Assembly (NCBI GenBank): GCA_004296885.1
Contig: SCVN01000015.1
Location: forward strand, 62,001-126,000
Length of the DNA stretch: 64,000 nt
Direction of reading: 5' to 3'
Origin: Nitrospirota bacterium
GTDB lineage: Bacteria; Nitrospirota; Nitrospiria; Nitrospirales; Nitrospiraceae
The stretch's first letter is position 1, and each line of letters starts with the position of its first letter. The translations under genes were made by a program, and so were the position numbers. Below the pieces are notes generated by a model. It was given only the letters and a program-made list of their open reading frames with translations, ran no database searches and was not told the DNA's origin. Positions 17,163 to 28,466 of this stretch are shown piece after piece.

Positions 17163-17479
17163 CAGGATGTTGAAAAAGTCTGCCAGCTTTGTTCTCGCGT
17201 CGCTCGGAGGCTCACCGTATGGGAGAGCGAGAGGCAACGTACCTCTCCGCTCGTACATGATCGAAGCGAGCGGTTCAAGCGAAGCTCGGTATGTACCTCC
17301 TCGCCCCTCTCGTTCGCTGCGGCCGACCCCGTGGAAGAGGCGCGTCTTGGCGCGCCTGGGGTGGGAGGGTGAAACGTTGGTCTTTTTGACCATCCTGCTG
17401 GGTGCTCTGATACCTTCAGCGCCAGCCTTAGCCACGGCTCCGGCACTGGCCAACAATAGTCTTTCAGCAGCCTGCTAAT
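17160..17479. mobile_element. About 320-base repeat element with imperfect terminal inverted repeats (MITE-like)
   Basis: The left end TAACAGGATGTTGAAA (17160-17175) and right end TTTCAGCAGCCTGCTA (17462-17477) are imperfect inverted repeats. An internal degenerate copy, CTTTTTGACCATCCTGC, lies near 17385-17400. The left TAA is the stop codon of the preceding gene; the right end is 3 bases before the def start codon. A 103-codon frame starting MLKKSASFVLASLGG runs through the element; it has no recognisable domain and I regard it as a by-product. Solo copies of the end motif occur at 8402 and 49974. Confidence 0.6.
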
Positions 17480-17480
17480 C

Positions 17481-17972
17481 GTGCCGGTCCGACCCATCCT
17501 TCTGTATCCCGATCCGGCGCTCAAAGCCAAAACCACGCGAGTCGACCCGGCCAACCCGGAGGTCGCGGCCATCGTCCAGGACATGCTCGATACCTTGCAG
17601 GCATCTCCTGGCGTGGCGCTCGCCGCCCCGCAAATCGGACACTTGATTCAACTGATCGTCGTCGATGTGTCGCGCAAGAAAGGAGAACGAGGACACGGAC
17701 TCGTGGTCCTCCTGAATCCTCACATTCTCCAGCAAGACGGGCCGCGGATCATCCGGGAGGGCTGCCTCAGCGTGCCCGACTACACCGGCAATGTCCTGCG
17801 GTACGAACGCACCCTCGTGCAAGGCCTCTCACCGGACGGACTGCCTGTCATGCTGGCCACCTCGGGCTTCGAGGCCCTGGCGTTTCAACATGAGCTGGAC
17901 CACCTGGACGGGATGCTCTTTTTGGATCGCATCGCATCGCTCAGCACGGACCTGTTTCGAAGAAAGAGATAA
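17481..17972 (+). CDS. def: Peptide deformylase
   Basis: 163 residues from a GTG. The enzyme removes the formyl group from nascent N-terminal methionine, using a metal bound by Cys and two His. All three motifs are visible: GVALAAPQIG (motif 1, Ala where most enzymes have the second Gly), EGCLSVPDY (motif 2, metal-ligand Cys) and QHELDHLDG (motif 3, HExxH). No ribosome-binding site is visible because a repeat element abuts the start codon, so the element may have replaced the native leader. It converges with the TIGR04073 gene; the 37-base gap contains two near-copies of ACGAGAWTCCGG. Confidence 0.93.
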   Translation: MPVRPILLYPDPALKAKTTRVDPANPEVAAIVQDMLDTLQASPGVALAAPQIGHLIQLIVVDVSRKKGERGHGLVVLLNPHILQQDGPRIIREGCLSVPDYTGNVLRYERTLVQGLSPDGLPVMLATSGFEALAFQHELDHLDGMLFLDRIASLSTDLFRRKR

Positions 17973-18009
17973 CGAGAATCCGGTCTCCGTCGGGACAACG
18001 AGATTCCGG

Positions 18010-18480
18010 CTACTTCCCTGGAAGCGGCGAAGCCGGCAATGGGGCCGCATCCTCACGGGAAGAGGCTGAGCGCGTTGCAGAGAGACTCGACGGTGGCAGG
18101 GCCGACGCAGCCGGGTCCGGCTGCCAGACGAATTCCGGCTGCATGAGGGGCTGGTAGTGCGGAGGGATCGGAAAGGGAAAGGAAAAGATTTCATACATGC
18201 CGGCGATCGTCCTGGCCCCAAACATGCCGAGCCCATCCACAGGGCCACGGAACGTGCCGGCCAGCCAGCCTTCATTCCGGCCGACCAGATAGATTTGCTT
18301 CGGCACTTCAACCCAGCCGAGGCCGAAGTTGGCGATACCCCGCGCGAGCTTGAGACCGATCAGCACATCCAGCCCCGGCTCTTCGGCCGTCTGTTCCGGC
18401 GGCCGAGATTCGTCCGCCCAGGCCGGCGCCGTGGCCACCACCAGGAAACCCATCAGCATCACTCTCACCAACCCTTGCAT
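18010..18480 (-). CDS. Exosortase system-associated protein, TIGR04073 family
   Basis: 156 residues from ATG 18480, which has GGGAGGG directly upstream. A signal peptide (VRVMLMGFLVVATAPAWA) is followed by the family core: KLARGIANFGLGWVEVPKQI, GMFGARTIAGMYEI, FPIPPHYQPLMQPEFVW. TIGR04073 proteins occur with exosortase/PEP-CTERM systems and are predicted exported; the biochemical role is unknown. No exosortase or PEP-CTERM gene is visible in this window. The C-terminal ~35 residues are low-complexity Pro/Ser/Ala. It diverges from lnt with 142 bases between starts. Confidence 0.82.
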   Translation of the reverse strand: MQGLVRVMLMGFLVVATAPAWADESRPPEQTAEEPGLDVLIGLKLARGIANFGLGWVEVPKQIYLVGRNEGWLAGTFRGPVDGLGMFGARTIAGMYEIFSFPFPIPPHYQPLMQPEFVWQPDPAASALPPSSLSATRSASSREDAAPLPASPLPGK

Positions 18481-18622
18481 GAGCCCTCCCTCTGCATCAG
18501 GGTCGCCATCATAACCGAATCTTCGCTTGACCGCCACTTGAACGGGGGTGGGCCTTTTTCCTCCTCGTCACGTCTCCCCAGCCTTGCAAGTCTCTTCCCG
18601 GTTCCGCTAAGGTACGCCGTCG

Positions 18623-20257
18623 ATGCCGCAGCCGCCAGCCATTCGCTCCGTGATCGTTGCCGCGATCACGGGTCTCCTCTACCCCCTCTGCTTTCCCGAT
18701 TTCGACCTGGGCTCCCTGGCCTGGATGGTCCTGGTCCCGCTCCACCTGGCACTGGCCCAACCGGCTCCACCGCGCCGCTCCTTCTGGCTGGGATGGCTGG
18801 CCGGCACGCTCGCCTTCGCCGGCATCATGTTCTGGGTCATCACGGCCATGCACCAGTACGGCAAGGTGCCCTTGGCGATTAGCGTCCTCCTGATGCTGCT
18901 GCTCGCAACCTATCTCGGTCTGTTTCTGGCTGTGTATGCCCTCGGTTGGGTTTGGTTCAAACGCCGCCTCCCCGCCTTGGCGTTCCTCGCAGCCCCCTGC
19001 TTGTGGGTCACCTTGGAATGGCTCCGGACCTATCTCTTTTCCGGTTTGCCCTGGGCCTTGCTGGGCTATTCCCAATATCAATGGCTGCCGGTCATTCAAA
19101 TCGCCGACATCACGAGCGTCTACGGCCTGTCGTTTTTGGTGATCTTGGTCAATGTTTCCATCGCGGAACTCATCCTCTGGGGCCTGGCCAAGCGACAGGC
19201 CCAGAGCGATCCCCTCCCCTGGCCGGCCCTGGCGGCCACGGTGGCGGCCATGGCCGTAACTCTGGCTTATGGCCACTGGCGACTGGCTAGTCCGGCACCA
19301 GCGACGCAGGACCGGCGCTCGATCGCCGTCGGACTCGTGCAAGCCAACATCGACCAGGCGCAGAAATGGGATGCCGCCTACCGGCAAGCGACGATCGACC
19401 GATACGCCAGACTGACCGTCCAAGCGGCCAGCGGGGTTGACTTGGTTATCTGGCCGGAAGCAGCCACGCCGTTCCTGTTCGAGCGTGAAAAAGATTACAA
19501 GCTGGAAGTCATGGATCTGGTCCGTTCCCGCCGGGTTCCGCTCCTGTTCGGCAGCCCGGCTCTCCGCTACTATCCCAACGGCCGCCCCTATTTGCTGAAC
19601 AGCGCCTATCTGTTGTCGCACGACGGCATTCTGCTCGGCCGGTACGACAAGCGGCACCTCGTGCCGTTCGGGGAATACATTCCCCTGCACTCGTCCCTCC
19701 TCTTTTTCCTGGACAAGCTGGTGGAAGGCATCGGGGATTTTGAAGCCGGCGCCCAGGCCACCGTGCTGTCCCTGCCCAGCCAACAGACGCAGTTCTCCAG
19801 CAATCCCTCCAATGGCAAGGCCGCATTCGGCGTCGTGATCTGCTACGAAGTCATCTTCCCGAACCTCGTGCGGGAATTTGCCGCCAACGGCGCCGATTTC
19901 ATGGTCACGATCACCAACGACGCCTGGTTCGGCAAATCCGCCGCCGCCTATCAGCACTTCGGCATGGTGGTCCTTCGGGCCGTGGAAAACCGCCGGGCCT
20001 TTGCCCGCGCGGCCAATACGGGCATTTCCGGGTTCATCGACCCGCAAGGCCGCATCTTGCGCGCCAGTCCCATCTTCGAAGAAGCGGCCTTCACGGGGAC
20101 GATTCCGCTCGACCGGACCCTCACGTTCTACACCAACTACGGTGATGTCTTTGCCTATGCCTGTGTTATAATCACCGGACTTTTCGCCTGGCTGTCCAGG
20201 CAGGGGACGCGAAGGCTCGGCCCATACGGCAGCACGAAACCGGCGACAGGGAGATAG
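18623..20257 (+). CDS. lnt: Apolipoprotein N-acyltransferase Lnt
   Basis: 544 residues. Six to seven membrane segments in residues 1-215 are followed by a periplasmic carbon-nitrogen hydrolase domain. The catalytic triad is visible: Glu in IWPEAATPF, Lys in RYDKRHLVPFGEY, Cys in VICYEVIFP. ITNDAWFG and AANTGISGFID are also typical. Lnt adds the third acyl chain to lipoproteins after Lgt and LspA. A last membrane segment lies near the C-terminus. The gene ends 8 bases before the prfB start, so the two are probably co-transcribed. Confidence 0.95.
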   Translation: MPQPPAIRSVIVAAITGLLYPLCFPDFDLGSLAWMVLVPLHLALAQPAPPRRSFWLGWLAGTLAFAGIMFWVITAMHQYGKVPLAISVLLMLLLATYLGLFLAVYALGWVWFKRRLPALAFLAAPCLWVTLEWLRTYLFSGLPWALLGYSQYQWLPVIQIADITSVYGLSFLVILVNVSIAELILWGLAKRQAQSDPLPWPALAATVAAMAVTLAYGHWRLASPAPATQDRRSIAVGLVQANIDQAQKWDAAYRQATIDRYARLTVQAASGVDLVIWPEAATPFLFEREKDYKLEVMDLVRSRRVPLLFGSPALRYYPNGRPYLLNSAYLLSHDGILLGRYDKRHLVPFGEYIPLHSSLLFFLDKLVEGIGDFEAGAQATVLSLPSQQTQFSSNPSNGKAAFGVVICYEVIFPNLVREFAANGADFMVTITNDAWFGKSAAAYQHFGMVVLRAVENRRAFARAANTGISGFIDPQGRILRASPIFEEAAFTGTIPLDRTLTFYTNYGDVFAYACVIITGLFAWLSRQGTRRLGPYGSTKPATGR

Positions 20258-20265
20258 CTATACCC

Positions 20266-21382
20266 ATGTTGGACGAACTGCGCGGCAGACTCAAAGCGAT
20301 CGGCGAACAGGTCACCGAACTTCGGAGGCATCTTTGACCTCCCTCACCTGACCACCCAACTCCAGACGCTGGAACAGACGACCACGCAGCCGGACTTCTG
20401 GAAAGACTCTCAGGCCGCCGCACGCGTCAGCCGCAAAAAAGCCACCCTCGAGCGTGAACTCCGCCGCTGGGACGAGATCGAGCGGCAGCAGGAGGACTTG
20501 CGTGCGATGCTGGAGCTGGCCGAGGAGAGCCAGGACGCAGCCCTGGCCGGCGAACTTCAAACCGAGCTGGGCCGGTTCGAAACGTCGGTCCGCCAACTGC
20601 GGATCGAACTCCTGCTCTCCGGAGAACGGGATGCGAGCAACGCGATCCTCGAAATTCACCCCGGCGCCGGCGGGACCGAATCGCAGGATTGGGCCCAGAT
20701 GTTGTTGCGCATGTACGTGCGCTGGGCCGAACGGAAGGGCTTTCAGGTCGAGACCCTAGACCTGCAGGCCGGCGACGAGGCCGGCATCAAGAGCGTGACG
20801 TTGGGCATCACCGGGCCCTACAGCTACGGGTATCTGAAGGCCGAGGCCGGGGTGCACCGGCTGGTCCGCATTTCCCCGTTCGATGCCAACAAACGGCGCC
20901 ATACGTCGTTCGCCTCGGTGTTCGTCTATCCCGAATTGGAGGACGATGCGGAAATTCCGATCGAAGACAAGGACCTGCGGATCGACACGTTCCGCGCCGG
21001 CGGCGCCGGCGGACAGAACGTGAACAAGGTGGAAACGGCGATCCGGATCACGCACCTTCCGACCGGCATCGTCGTCCAGTGTCAGAACGAACGGTCCCAG
21101 CTTCAAAACCGCATGGGCGCGATGAAGATCCTGAAGGCGCGGCTCTACGAGCTGGAGCTGAAAAAGAAAGAAGCGGAGTTCCAGTCCATCGTGGGCGAAA
21201 AAAAGGAGATCGGGTTCGGCAGCCAGATCCGCTCCTACGTCTTCCAGCCCTACCAGATGGTGAAGGACCACCGGACGGACCACGAAGTCGGCAACATCAG
21301 CTCGGTCATGGACGGAGAGATCACCGAGTTCATCGAGGCCTATTTGCAACAACAGATGGCCGACACCAAGGAGAAGCGCTAA
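20266..21382 (+). CDS. prfB: Peptide chain release factor 2, with programmed +1 frameshift
   Basis: ATG at 20266 opens a 23-codon frame ending CTT TGA (20332-20337). A +1 shift at this site (skipping T20335) enters the long frame that ends at 21382, giving about 371 residues, normal for RF2. The stop-codon recognition tripeptide SPF occurs in [12 protein letters not shown] and the catalytic GGQ in [15 protein letters not shown]2 reads UGA and UAA, so the in-frame UGA gives autoregulation. It is followed by a heptad-repeat hairpin and lysS. Confidence 0.97.
20324..20338 (+). promoter_or_regulatory. RF2 programmed frameshift site
   Basis: GGAGG at 20324-20328 acts as an internal Shine-Dalgarno-like stimulator, followed by a 3-base spacer and the slippery CTT TGA C. 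Spacing equals the well-studied E. coli prfB site. Confidence 0.95.
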
Positions 21383-21384
21383 CC

Positions 21385-21463
21385 GCGTATGGCTTATGGC
21401 AAGAGAAAGGACCGCGATTATCCTAGTTCCGGCCATCAGCCATCTGCTATAAGCCATTAGCTC
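21385..21463. repeat. Heptad-period hairpin between prfB and lysS
   Basis: The left arm (21385-21400) has TATGGCTTATGGC; the right arm (21429-21463) has successive 7-base units ending in CAT or TAT (GGCCATCAGCCAT, then ATAAGCCATTAGC). The arms are complementary over much of their length. It occupies nearly all of the 90-base gap. Confidence 0.7.
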
Positions 21464-21472
21464 TCGTTCTGT

Positions 21473-22954
21473 ATGGATGAACTAAACGACCAACAGCAAC
21501 AGCGCATCAAGAAGCTGGACGCCCTCCGCGATCTGGGCGTCCAGCCCTACGGCACCCGGTTCGAGGCGACCGACCGGGCCGGCCGTTTGACCCAGCTCCA
21601 CGGCGAGAAGTCCAAGGAAGCCCTGGAATCGGAACGGGTCACCTGCCGGCTCGCCGGGCGGATCGTGGCCCTGCGCCGGTTCGGCAAGGCGGCCTTCGCG
21701 GTGCTGCAGGACGGAGCGGACCGGCTGCAAGTCTATTTGAAGAAAGACTTGCTCACCGAACAGGCCTACAAGGTCTGCGAGGGGCTGGACTTGGGCGACT
21801 GGATCGGCGTGAGCGGCCACCTGTTCCGCACCAAGACGAACGAATTGACGGTGGAAGTCGGCGAGCTCACCTTCCTCAGCAAGGCGCTGCGCCCCCTGCC
21901 CGAGAAATGGCACGGCCTCACCGACGTGGAGACCCGCTACCGGCAGCGGTATGTGGACCTGATCGCCAACCCTTCGGTGCATGCGATTTTCGCCGCGCGC
22001 AGCAAGATTATCGCCGGCATCCGTGCCTTCCTGATCGAAAAAGGCTTCCTGGAAGTCGAGACGCCGATGATGCACCCCATCCCCGGCGGCGCCACGGCCA
22101 AGCCCTTCGTGACACACCACAATGCGCTGGGCGTGGATCTCTACCTGCGCATCGCGCCGGAACTCTACCTCAAGCGATTGATCGTCGGGGGTTTCCCGCG
22201 CGTGTTCGAGATCAACCGCAATTTCCGGAACGAGGGGATTTCCACGATTCACAACCCCGAGTTCACGATGCTGGAATTCTACGTCGCCTACGCGGACTAT
22301 CACGACCTGATCGCGCTGACCGAGGAGATGTTCAGCCGCTTGGCCCGCGAGGTGGTGGGGAGCACCACGATCGAGTACCAGGGCAAGTCGATCAACCTGG
22401 CCGCCCCCTGGCGGCGCTGGTCCTACCGTCAGGCGATCCTGGAAGTGAACAAGCTGGATGAACGGGTCCTGACAGACCGAGCGGCGGCCCTGGCGGCGGC
22501 CAAGCAGCTCGGCATCCCGGTGGAGGAGAAGGCGTCGCATGTGGACGTCCTCAACGAGATCTTCGAAGAGACCGTCGAGCCCCAGCTGATCCAGCCGACG
22601 TTCATCACGGATTACCCGATCGAGATTTCGCCGCTGGCCAGGCGCAAAGACTCGGACCCCTCGCTCACCGACCGGTTCGAGCTCTACATCGCCGGGCGCG
22701 AGATCGCCAACGCCTTCTCCGAGTTGAACGACCCGTTGGATCAGCGCCAGCGTTTCGAGGCGCAGGATGCCCAACGGGAGGCGGGCGACGAGGAAGCCCA
22801 TCATCTGGACGAAGACTTCCTGCGCGCGCTGGAACACGGCATGCCGCCCACCGCGGGGGAAGGGATCGGCATCGACCGCCTGGTCATGCTCTTCACCAAC
22901 CAGGCTTCGATTCGGGACGTGATCCTGTTCCCTCAACTGCGTCCGGAGAAATGA
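21473..22954 (+). CDS. lysS: Lysyl-tRNA synthetase, class II
   Basis: 493 residues. An N-terminal OB-fold anticodon-binding domain (CRLAGRIVALRRFGKAAFAVLQD) precedes the class II catalytic core with motif 1 (RYRQRYVDLI...VETPMMHPIPGGA), motif 2 (FEINRNFRNEGIS) and motif 3 (GEGIGIDRLVMLFTN). It charges tRNA-Lys in the cytoplasm. The TGA stop overlaps the lolC start by 4 bases (ATGA), so lysS, lolC and lolD are very likely one transcript, and prfB may be part of it. Confidence 0.97.
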   Translation: MDELNDQQQQRIKKLDALRDLGVQPYGTRFEATDRAGRLTQLHGEKSKEALESERVTCRLAGRIVALRRFGKAAFAVLQDGADRLQVYLKKDLLTEQAYKVCEGLDLGDWIGVSGHLFRTKTNELTVEVGELTFLSKALRPLPEKWHGLTDVETRYRQRYVDLIANPSVHAIFAARSKIIAGIRAFLIEKGFLEVETPMMHPIPGGATAKPFVTHHNALGVDLYLRIAPELYLKRLIVGGFPRVFEINRNFRNEGISTIHNPEFTMLEFYVAYADYHDLIALTEEMFSRLAREVVGSTTIEYQGKSINLAAPWRRWSYRQAILEVNKLDERVLTDRAAALAAAKQLGIPVEEKASHVDVLNEIFEETVEPQLIQPTFITDYPIEISPLARRKDSDPSLTDRFELYIAGREIANAFSELNDPLDQRQRFEAQDAQREAGDEEAHHLDEDFLRALEHGMPPTAGEGIGIDRLVMLFTNQASIRDVILFPQLRPEK

Positions 22955-24264
22955 CCGTGCCTCTGCCCGCTCTGCCCTACGAGGTGTTCGTCGGTCTCCG
23001 CTACCTGCGCGCCAAGCGGCGCAACCGGACCATTTCGCTCAACACCTTCGTGTCGGTGGCGGGCATTACGATGGGCGTGGCGGCCTTGATCGGCACGTTG
23101 GGAATCATGACCGGCTTCAAGGAGGACCTGCAGGCCAAGATTCTCGGCACGACGTCTCACATCGTGATCCACGACCGCACGCACGACGGCATGCTGGACT
23201 ACGAAGCCCAAATCAAAAAAGTCGAGCAAGTCCCCCACGTTCTGGCGGCCACGCCATTCGTCTTCCGGCAGGTGCTGCTGACCTCGGAATCGGCGGTACA
23301 AGGCATCGTTCTGCGCGGGATCGATCCGCAACAGGAGGTGCGCGTCACCGAATTGGGGAAGAACATCAAGAGCGGCAGCCTGGACGGCCTGGATCGTCCC
23401 GAGCAACCGGCGCCCCAAGCCGCAAGCCCGTCCGCGGCCGGCGAAGCGGGGGCGACGCCCGAGCCGAAACATCCCGGCATCATCCTCGGCAAAGAGCTCT
23501 CGCTCCGCCTGAACGCCTTCGTGGGCGACCAGGTGAACGTGGTCTCTCCGGTCGGTCCTGCGTCCAGGATCGGCACTATCGCCATGACCCCCAAGATCCG
23601 CGTGTTCACCGTGGTGGCCGTGTTCGAGTCCGGGATGTACGAGTACGATTCCTCGCTGGCCTACATTGCGCTCCCGGAGGCCCAGAAGTTCTTCAACATG
23701 GGGACCACGGTGACCGGCATCGAAGTGAAAGTGGACGACATCTTCATGGCGGCCGACATCGCGCGTTCGATCGAGGCCGCCCTGGGCTTCCCCTTCTGGG
23801 CCCGCGACTGGATGCAGCTCAACCGGAACCTGTTCTCCGCGCTCAAGCTGGAGAAAATCATGATGTTCCTGCTGTTGGTGCTGATCACGATCGTCGCCTC
23901 CTTCAACATCGTGAGCACGCTCACCATGCTCGTGAACGAAAAGCAGCGGGAAATTGCGGTGCTCAAGGCCATGGGCGCCACCCGCAAGGCCATCATGCGC
24001 ATCTTTATGCTCAACGGACTCATCATCGGGCTGACCGGGACCGCGATCGGAGTCCCGCTCGGCTATACCTTCCTCTGGTTCATCCAAACCTATTGGACCT
24101 TCGATCCCACGGTCTACTACATCTCGCATGTTCCCGTGCACATTCAGGCCCTGGATGTGATTCTCGTGTCGTTGTCGGCGATCCTGATCAGTTTCGCCGC
24201 CACCCTCTACCCCTCCTGGCAAGCCGCCAAGCTGGACCCGGCCGCCGCACTCCGCTATGAGTAA
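22951..24264 (+). CDS. lolC: LolC/LolE-type lipoprotein-releasing ABC permease
   Basis: 437 residues. An N-terminal membrane segment (about 28-55), a large periplasmic domain (about 60-290) and three C-terminal membrane segments (about 300-325, 345-375, 400-425) follow the MacB/FtsX permease plan, with IAVLKAMGATRKAIMRIF before the second helix cluster. With LolD it extracts lipoproteins from the inner membrane. One permease gene and one ATPase gene suggest a LolF- or LolCC-type homodimeric arrangement; no separate lolE is seen here. A Pro/Ala-rich insert lies near residues 150-175. It overlaps both neighbours. Confidence 0.92.
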   Translation: MTVPLPALPYEVFVGLRYLRAKRRNRTISLNTFVSVAGITMGVAALIGTLGIMTGFKEDLQAKILGTTSHIVIHDRTHDGMLDYEAQIKKVEQVPHVLAATPFVFRQVLLTSESAVQGIVLRGIDPQQEVRVTELGKNIKSGSLDGLDRPEQPAPQAASPSAAGEAGATPEPKHPGIILGKELSLRLNAFVGDQVNVVSPVGPASRIGTIAMTPKIRVFTVVAVFESGMYEYDSSLAYIALPEAQKFFNMGTTVTGIEVKVDDIFMAADIARSIEAALGFPFWARDWMQLNRNLFSALKLEKIMMFLLLVLITIVASFNIVSTLTMLVNEKQREIAVLKAMGATRKAIMRIFMLNGLIIGLTGTAIGVPLGYTFLWFIQTYWTFDPTVYYISHVPVHIQALDVILVSLSAILISFAATLYPSWQAAKLDPAAALRYE

Positions 24265-24949
24265 CCCACAGACACAGCCATTGGTCAGGATCCTGGACCT
24301 GCACAAGTCCTTCCCCATGGGCGGGCAGCAAGTCACGGCCTTGAGGGGCGTCAGCTTCGACATCGGGCGGGGCGAATTCCTGGCCATCGTAGGAGCATCC
24401 GGCGCAGGCAAGAGCACCCTGTTGCAGATTCTCGGCACGCTGGACCAGCCGACCAGCGGCAACGTCCTATTCGACGGCCGTGACGTGTTCGGCCTGCCCG
24501 AAGACGAACAGGCCGAGTTCCGTAACAAGCAGATCGGCTTCGTGTTCCAGTTCCATCACCTCCTGCCGGAGTTCACCGCCCTGGAGAACGTCTGCCTCCC
24601 CGCCCTGATCCAGAACCGGCCCAGAGCGGACATCGAGGCGGAAGCCGCGTCACTCCTGAAAGACGTGGGCCTCGAACAGCGACTGCAGCACAAGCCCGGC
24701 GAACTGTCCGGCGGCGAACAGCAGCGGGTGGCGGTCGCCCGCGCGCTCATGCAACGGCCGGCGCTGGTGCTGGCCGACGAACCGACCGGCAATCTGGACA
24801 CCCATACGGGCGAAGCCCTCTTCGCGCTCCTGCGCAAGCTGAACCGCGAGCGCGGCACGACTTTTGTGATCGTCACGCACAACGACAAACTCTCCTCTCA
24901 AGCCGATCGCATCGTCCGGATGGAAGACGGAACGGTCGCCGGCTCGTAA
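24257..24949 (+). CDS. lolD: Lipoprotein-releasing ABC transporter ATPase LolD
   Basis: 230 residues. Walker A GASGAGKST (about residue 42), Q-loop in GFVFQFHHLLPEFTALENV (the LolD/MacB-type sequence), signature LSGGEQQRVAVARAL, Walker B LVLADEPTGNLD and the H-loop VTHN are all present. It energises the LolC permease. Its ATG lies 8 bases inside the end of lolC, indicating translational coupling. It converges with the HD-GYP gene; the 118-base gap has a weak GAGCC/GGCTC hairpin but no convincing terminator. Confidence 0.95.
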   Translation: MSNPQTQPLVRILDLHKSFPMGGQQVTALRGVSFDIGRGEFLAIVGASGAGKSTLLQILGTLDQPTSGNVLFDGRDVFGLPEDEQAEFRNKQIGFVFQFHHLLPEFTALENVCLPALIQNRPRADIEAEAASLLKDVGLEQRLQHKPGELSGGEQQRVAVARALMQRPALVLADEPTGNLDTHTGEALFALLRKLNRERGTTFVIVTHNDKLSSQADRIVRMEDGTVAGS

Positions 24950-25067
24950 TGTGGCGCCCCTGCTTCGGCAAGATTTTCGCGTGAGCCAGCCGATGAATAG
25001 GCTCGCGTGGGGATAAGGGACTGAGAGGCAGGCCAGCCATGCCGGCGGAACCGCGTCGCGGAACGAC

Positions 25068-27623
<2,556 letters not shown>

Positions 27624-27647
27624 GCGATGTCCTATCGCTCCGCGCGG

Positions 27648-28466
27648 CTATGCCGACGGTGCGGCCGAGCCGGCCATCGCGGATTTCAAGGATCGCGCAA
27701 ACTGCCCGATGCGTTCGGCCAGACGCGGGTCTTGCTGGTGCTCACCGATCTGCCGGACGATCGCGCTTCCGACAATGACCCCGTCTGCAATCCCCGCCAC
27801 CTGCGCCGCATCCTGCGGGGTCGCGATGCCGAACCCGACTGCCACGGGGACGTCGGTGGCGCGCCTGATCTTTTCGACATTGAGCCGGACCTCGCCCAGA
27901 TCCGTCAGTTTCGCGCCGGTAATGCCCGTGAGGGACACGTAGTAGACGAAGCCCCGGCTGCGGCGGGCAACCATCGTACGGCGGGCCGGCGTGCTCGTGG
28001 GGGCCAGGAGGTAGATCAGCCGGAGCCCGGACGCGGCCGCCGGCGCATCGAGCGGCCCCGCCTCCTCCGGCGGCATGTCCGGCACGATCAGCCCATCCAC
28101 GCCGGCCTCCGCGGCCTGGCGGCAGAAGGCCGCCTCCCCCATCGCGTGGATCGTGTTGTAGTAGGCCATGAGGACGAGGGGAATCTGCGTTCTCCTGCGC
28201 AGTGACGCGACGGTCCCGAGAATCTTCCGCAAGGAGGTTCCGCCCCGCAGGGCCCGTTCGGCCGCCGCCTGGATCACCGGCCCGTCGGCGATGGGATCGG
28301 AAAAAGGCACGCCCAGCTCAACGACGTCGGCGCCGGCCTTTTCCAACTCCAGCACCAACGTTTCCGTTTCCTGCAGCGACGGATCGCCGGCCATGATGTA
28401 GGTGACCAGGGCCTTCTGCCCTTTGGCCTTCAACCGTTCAAATGTGGCGTCGAGACGGTTGGTCAC
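27648..28466 (-). CDS. trpA: Tryptophan synthase alpha subunit
   Basis: 272 residues. It cleaves indole-3-glycerol phosphate to indole, which is tunnelled to TrpB. The catalytic Glu lies in [21 protein letters not shown], and the second acidic residue in [24 protein letters not shown] and [13 protein letters not shown] form the phosphate-binding region. The start overlaps the trpB stop by 4 bases (ATGA). The C-terminal 20 residues are Ala/Ser-rich and not conserved. Confidence 0.96.
   Translation of the reverse strand: MTNRLDATFERLKAKGQKALVTYIMAGDPSLQETETLVLELEKAGADVVELGVPFSDPIADGPVIQAAAERALRGGTSLRKILGTVASLRRRTQIPLVLMAYYNTIHAMGEAAFCRQAAEAGVDGLIVPDMPPEEAGPLDAPAAASGLRLIYLLAPTSTPARRTMVARRSRGFVYYVSLTGITGAKLTDLGEVRLNVEKIRRATDVPVAVGFGIATPQDAAQVAGIADGVIVGSAIVRQIGEHQQDPRLAERIGQFARSLKSAMAGSAAPSA

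Noticed and set aside
17167-17478. A 103-codon frame (MLKKSASFVLASLGG...) between the GcvR-like gene and def
   Set aside because: It lies wholly within the repeat element, starts in the repeat end, has no ribosome site or domain, and ends in the other repeat end; treated as part of the element.
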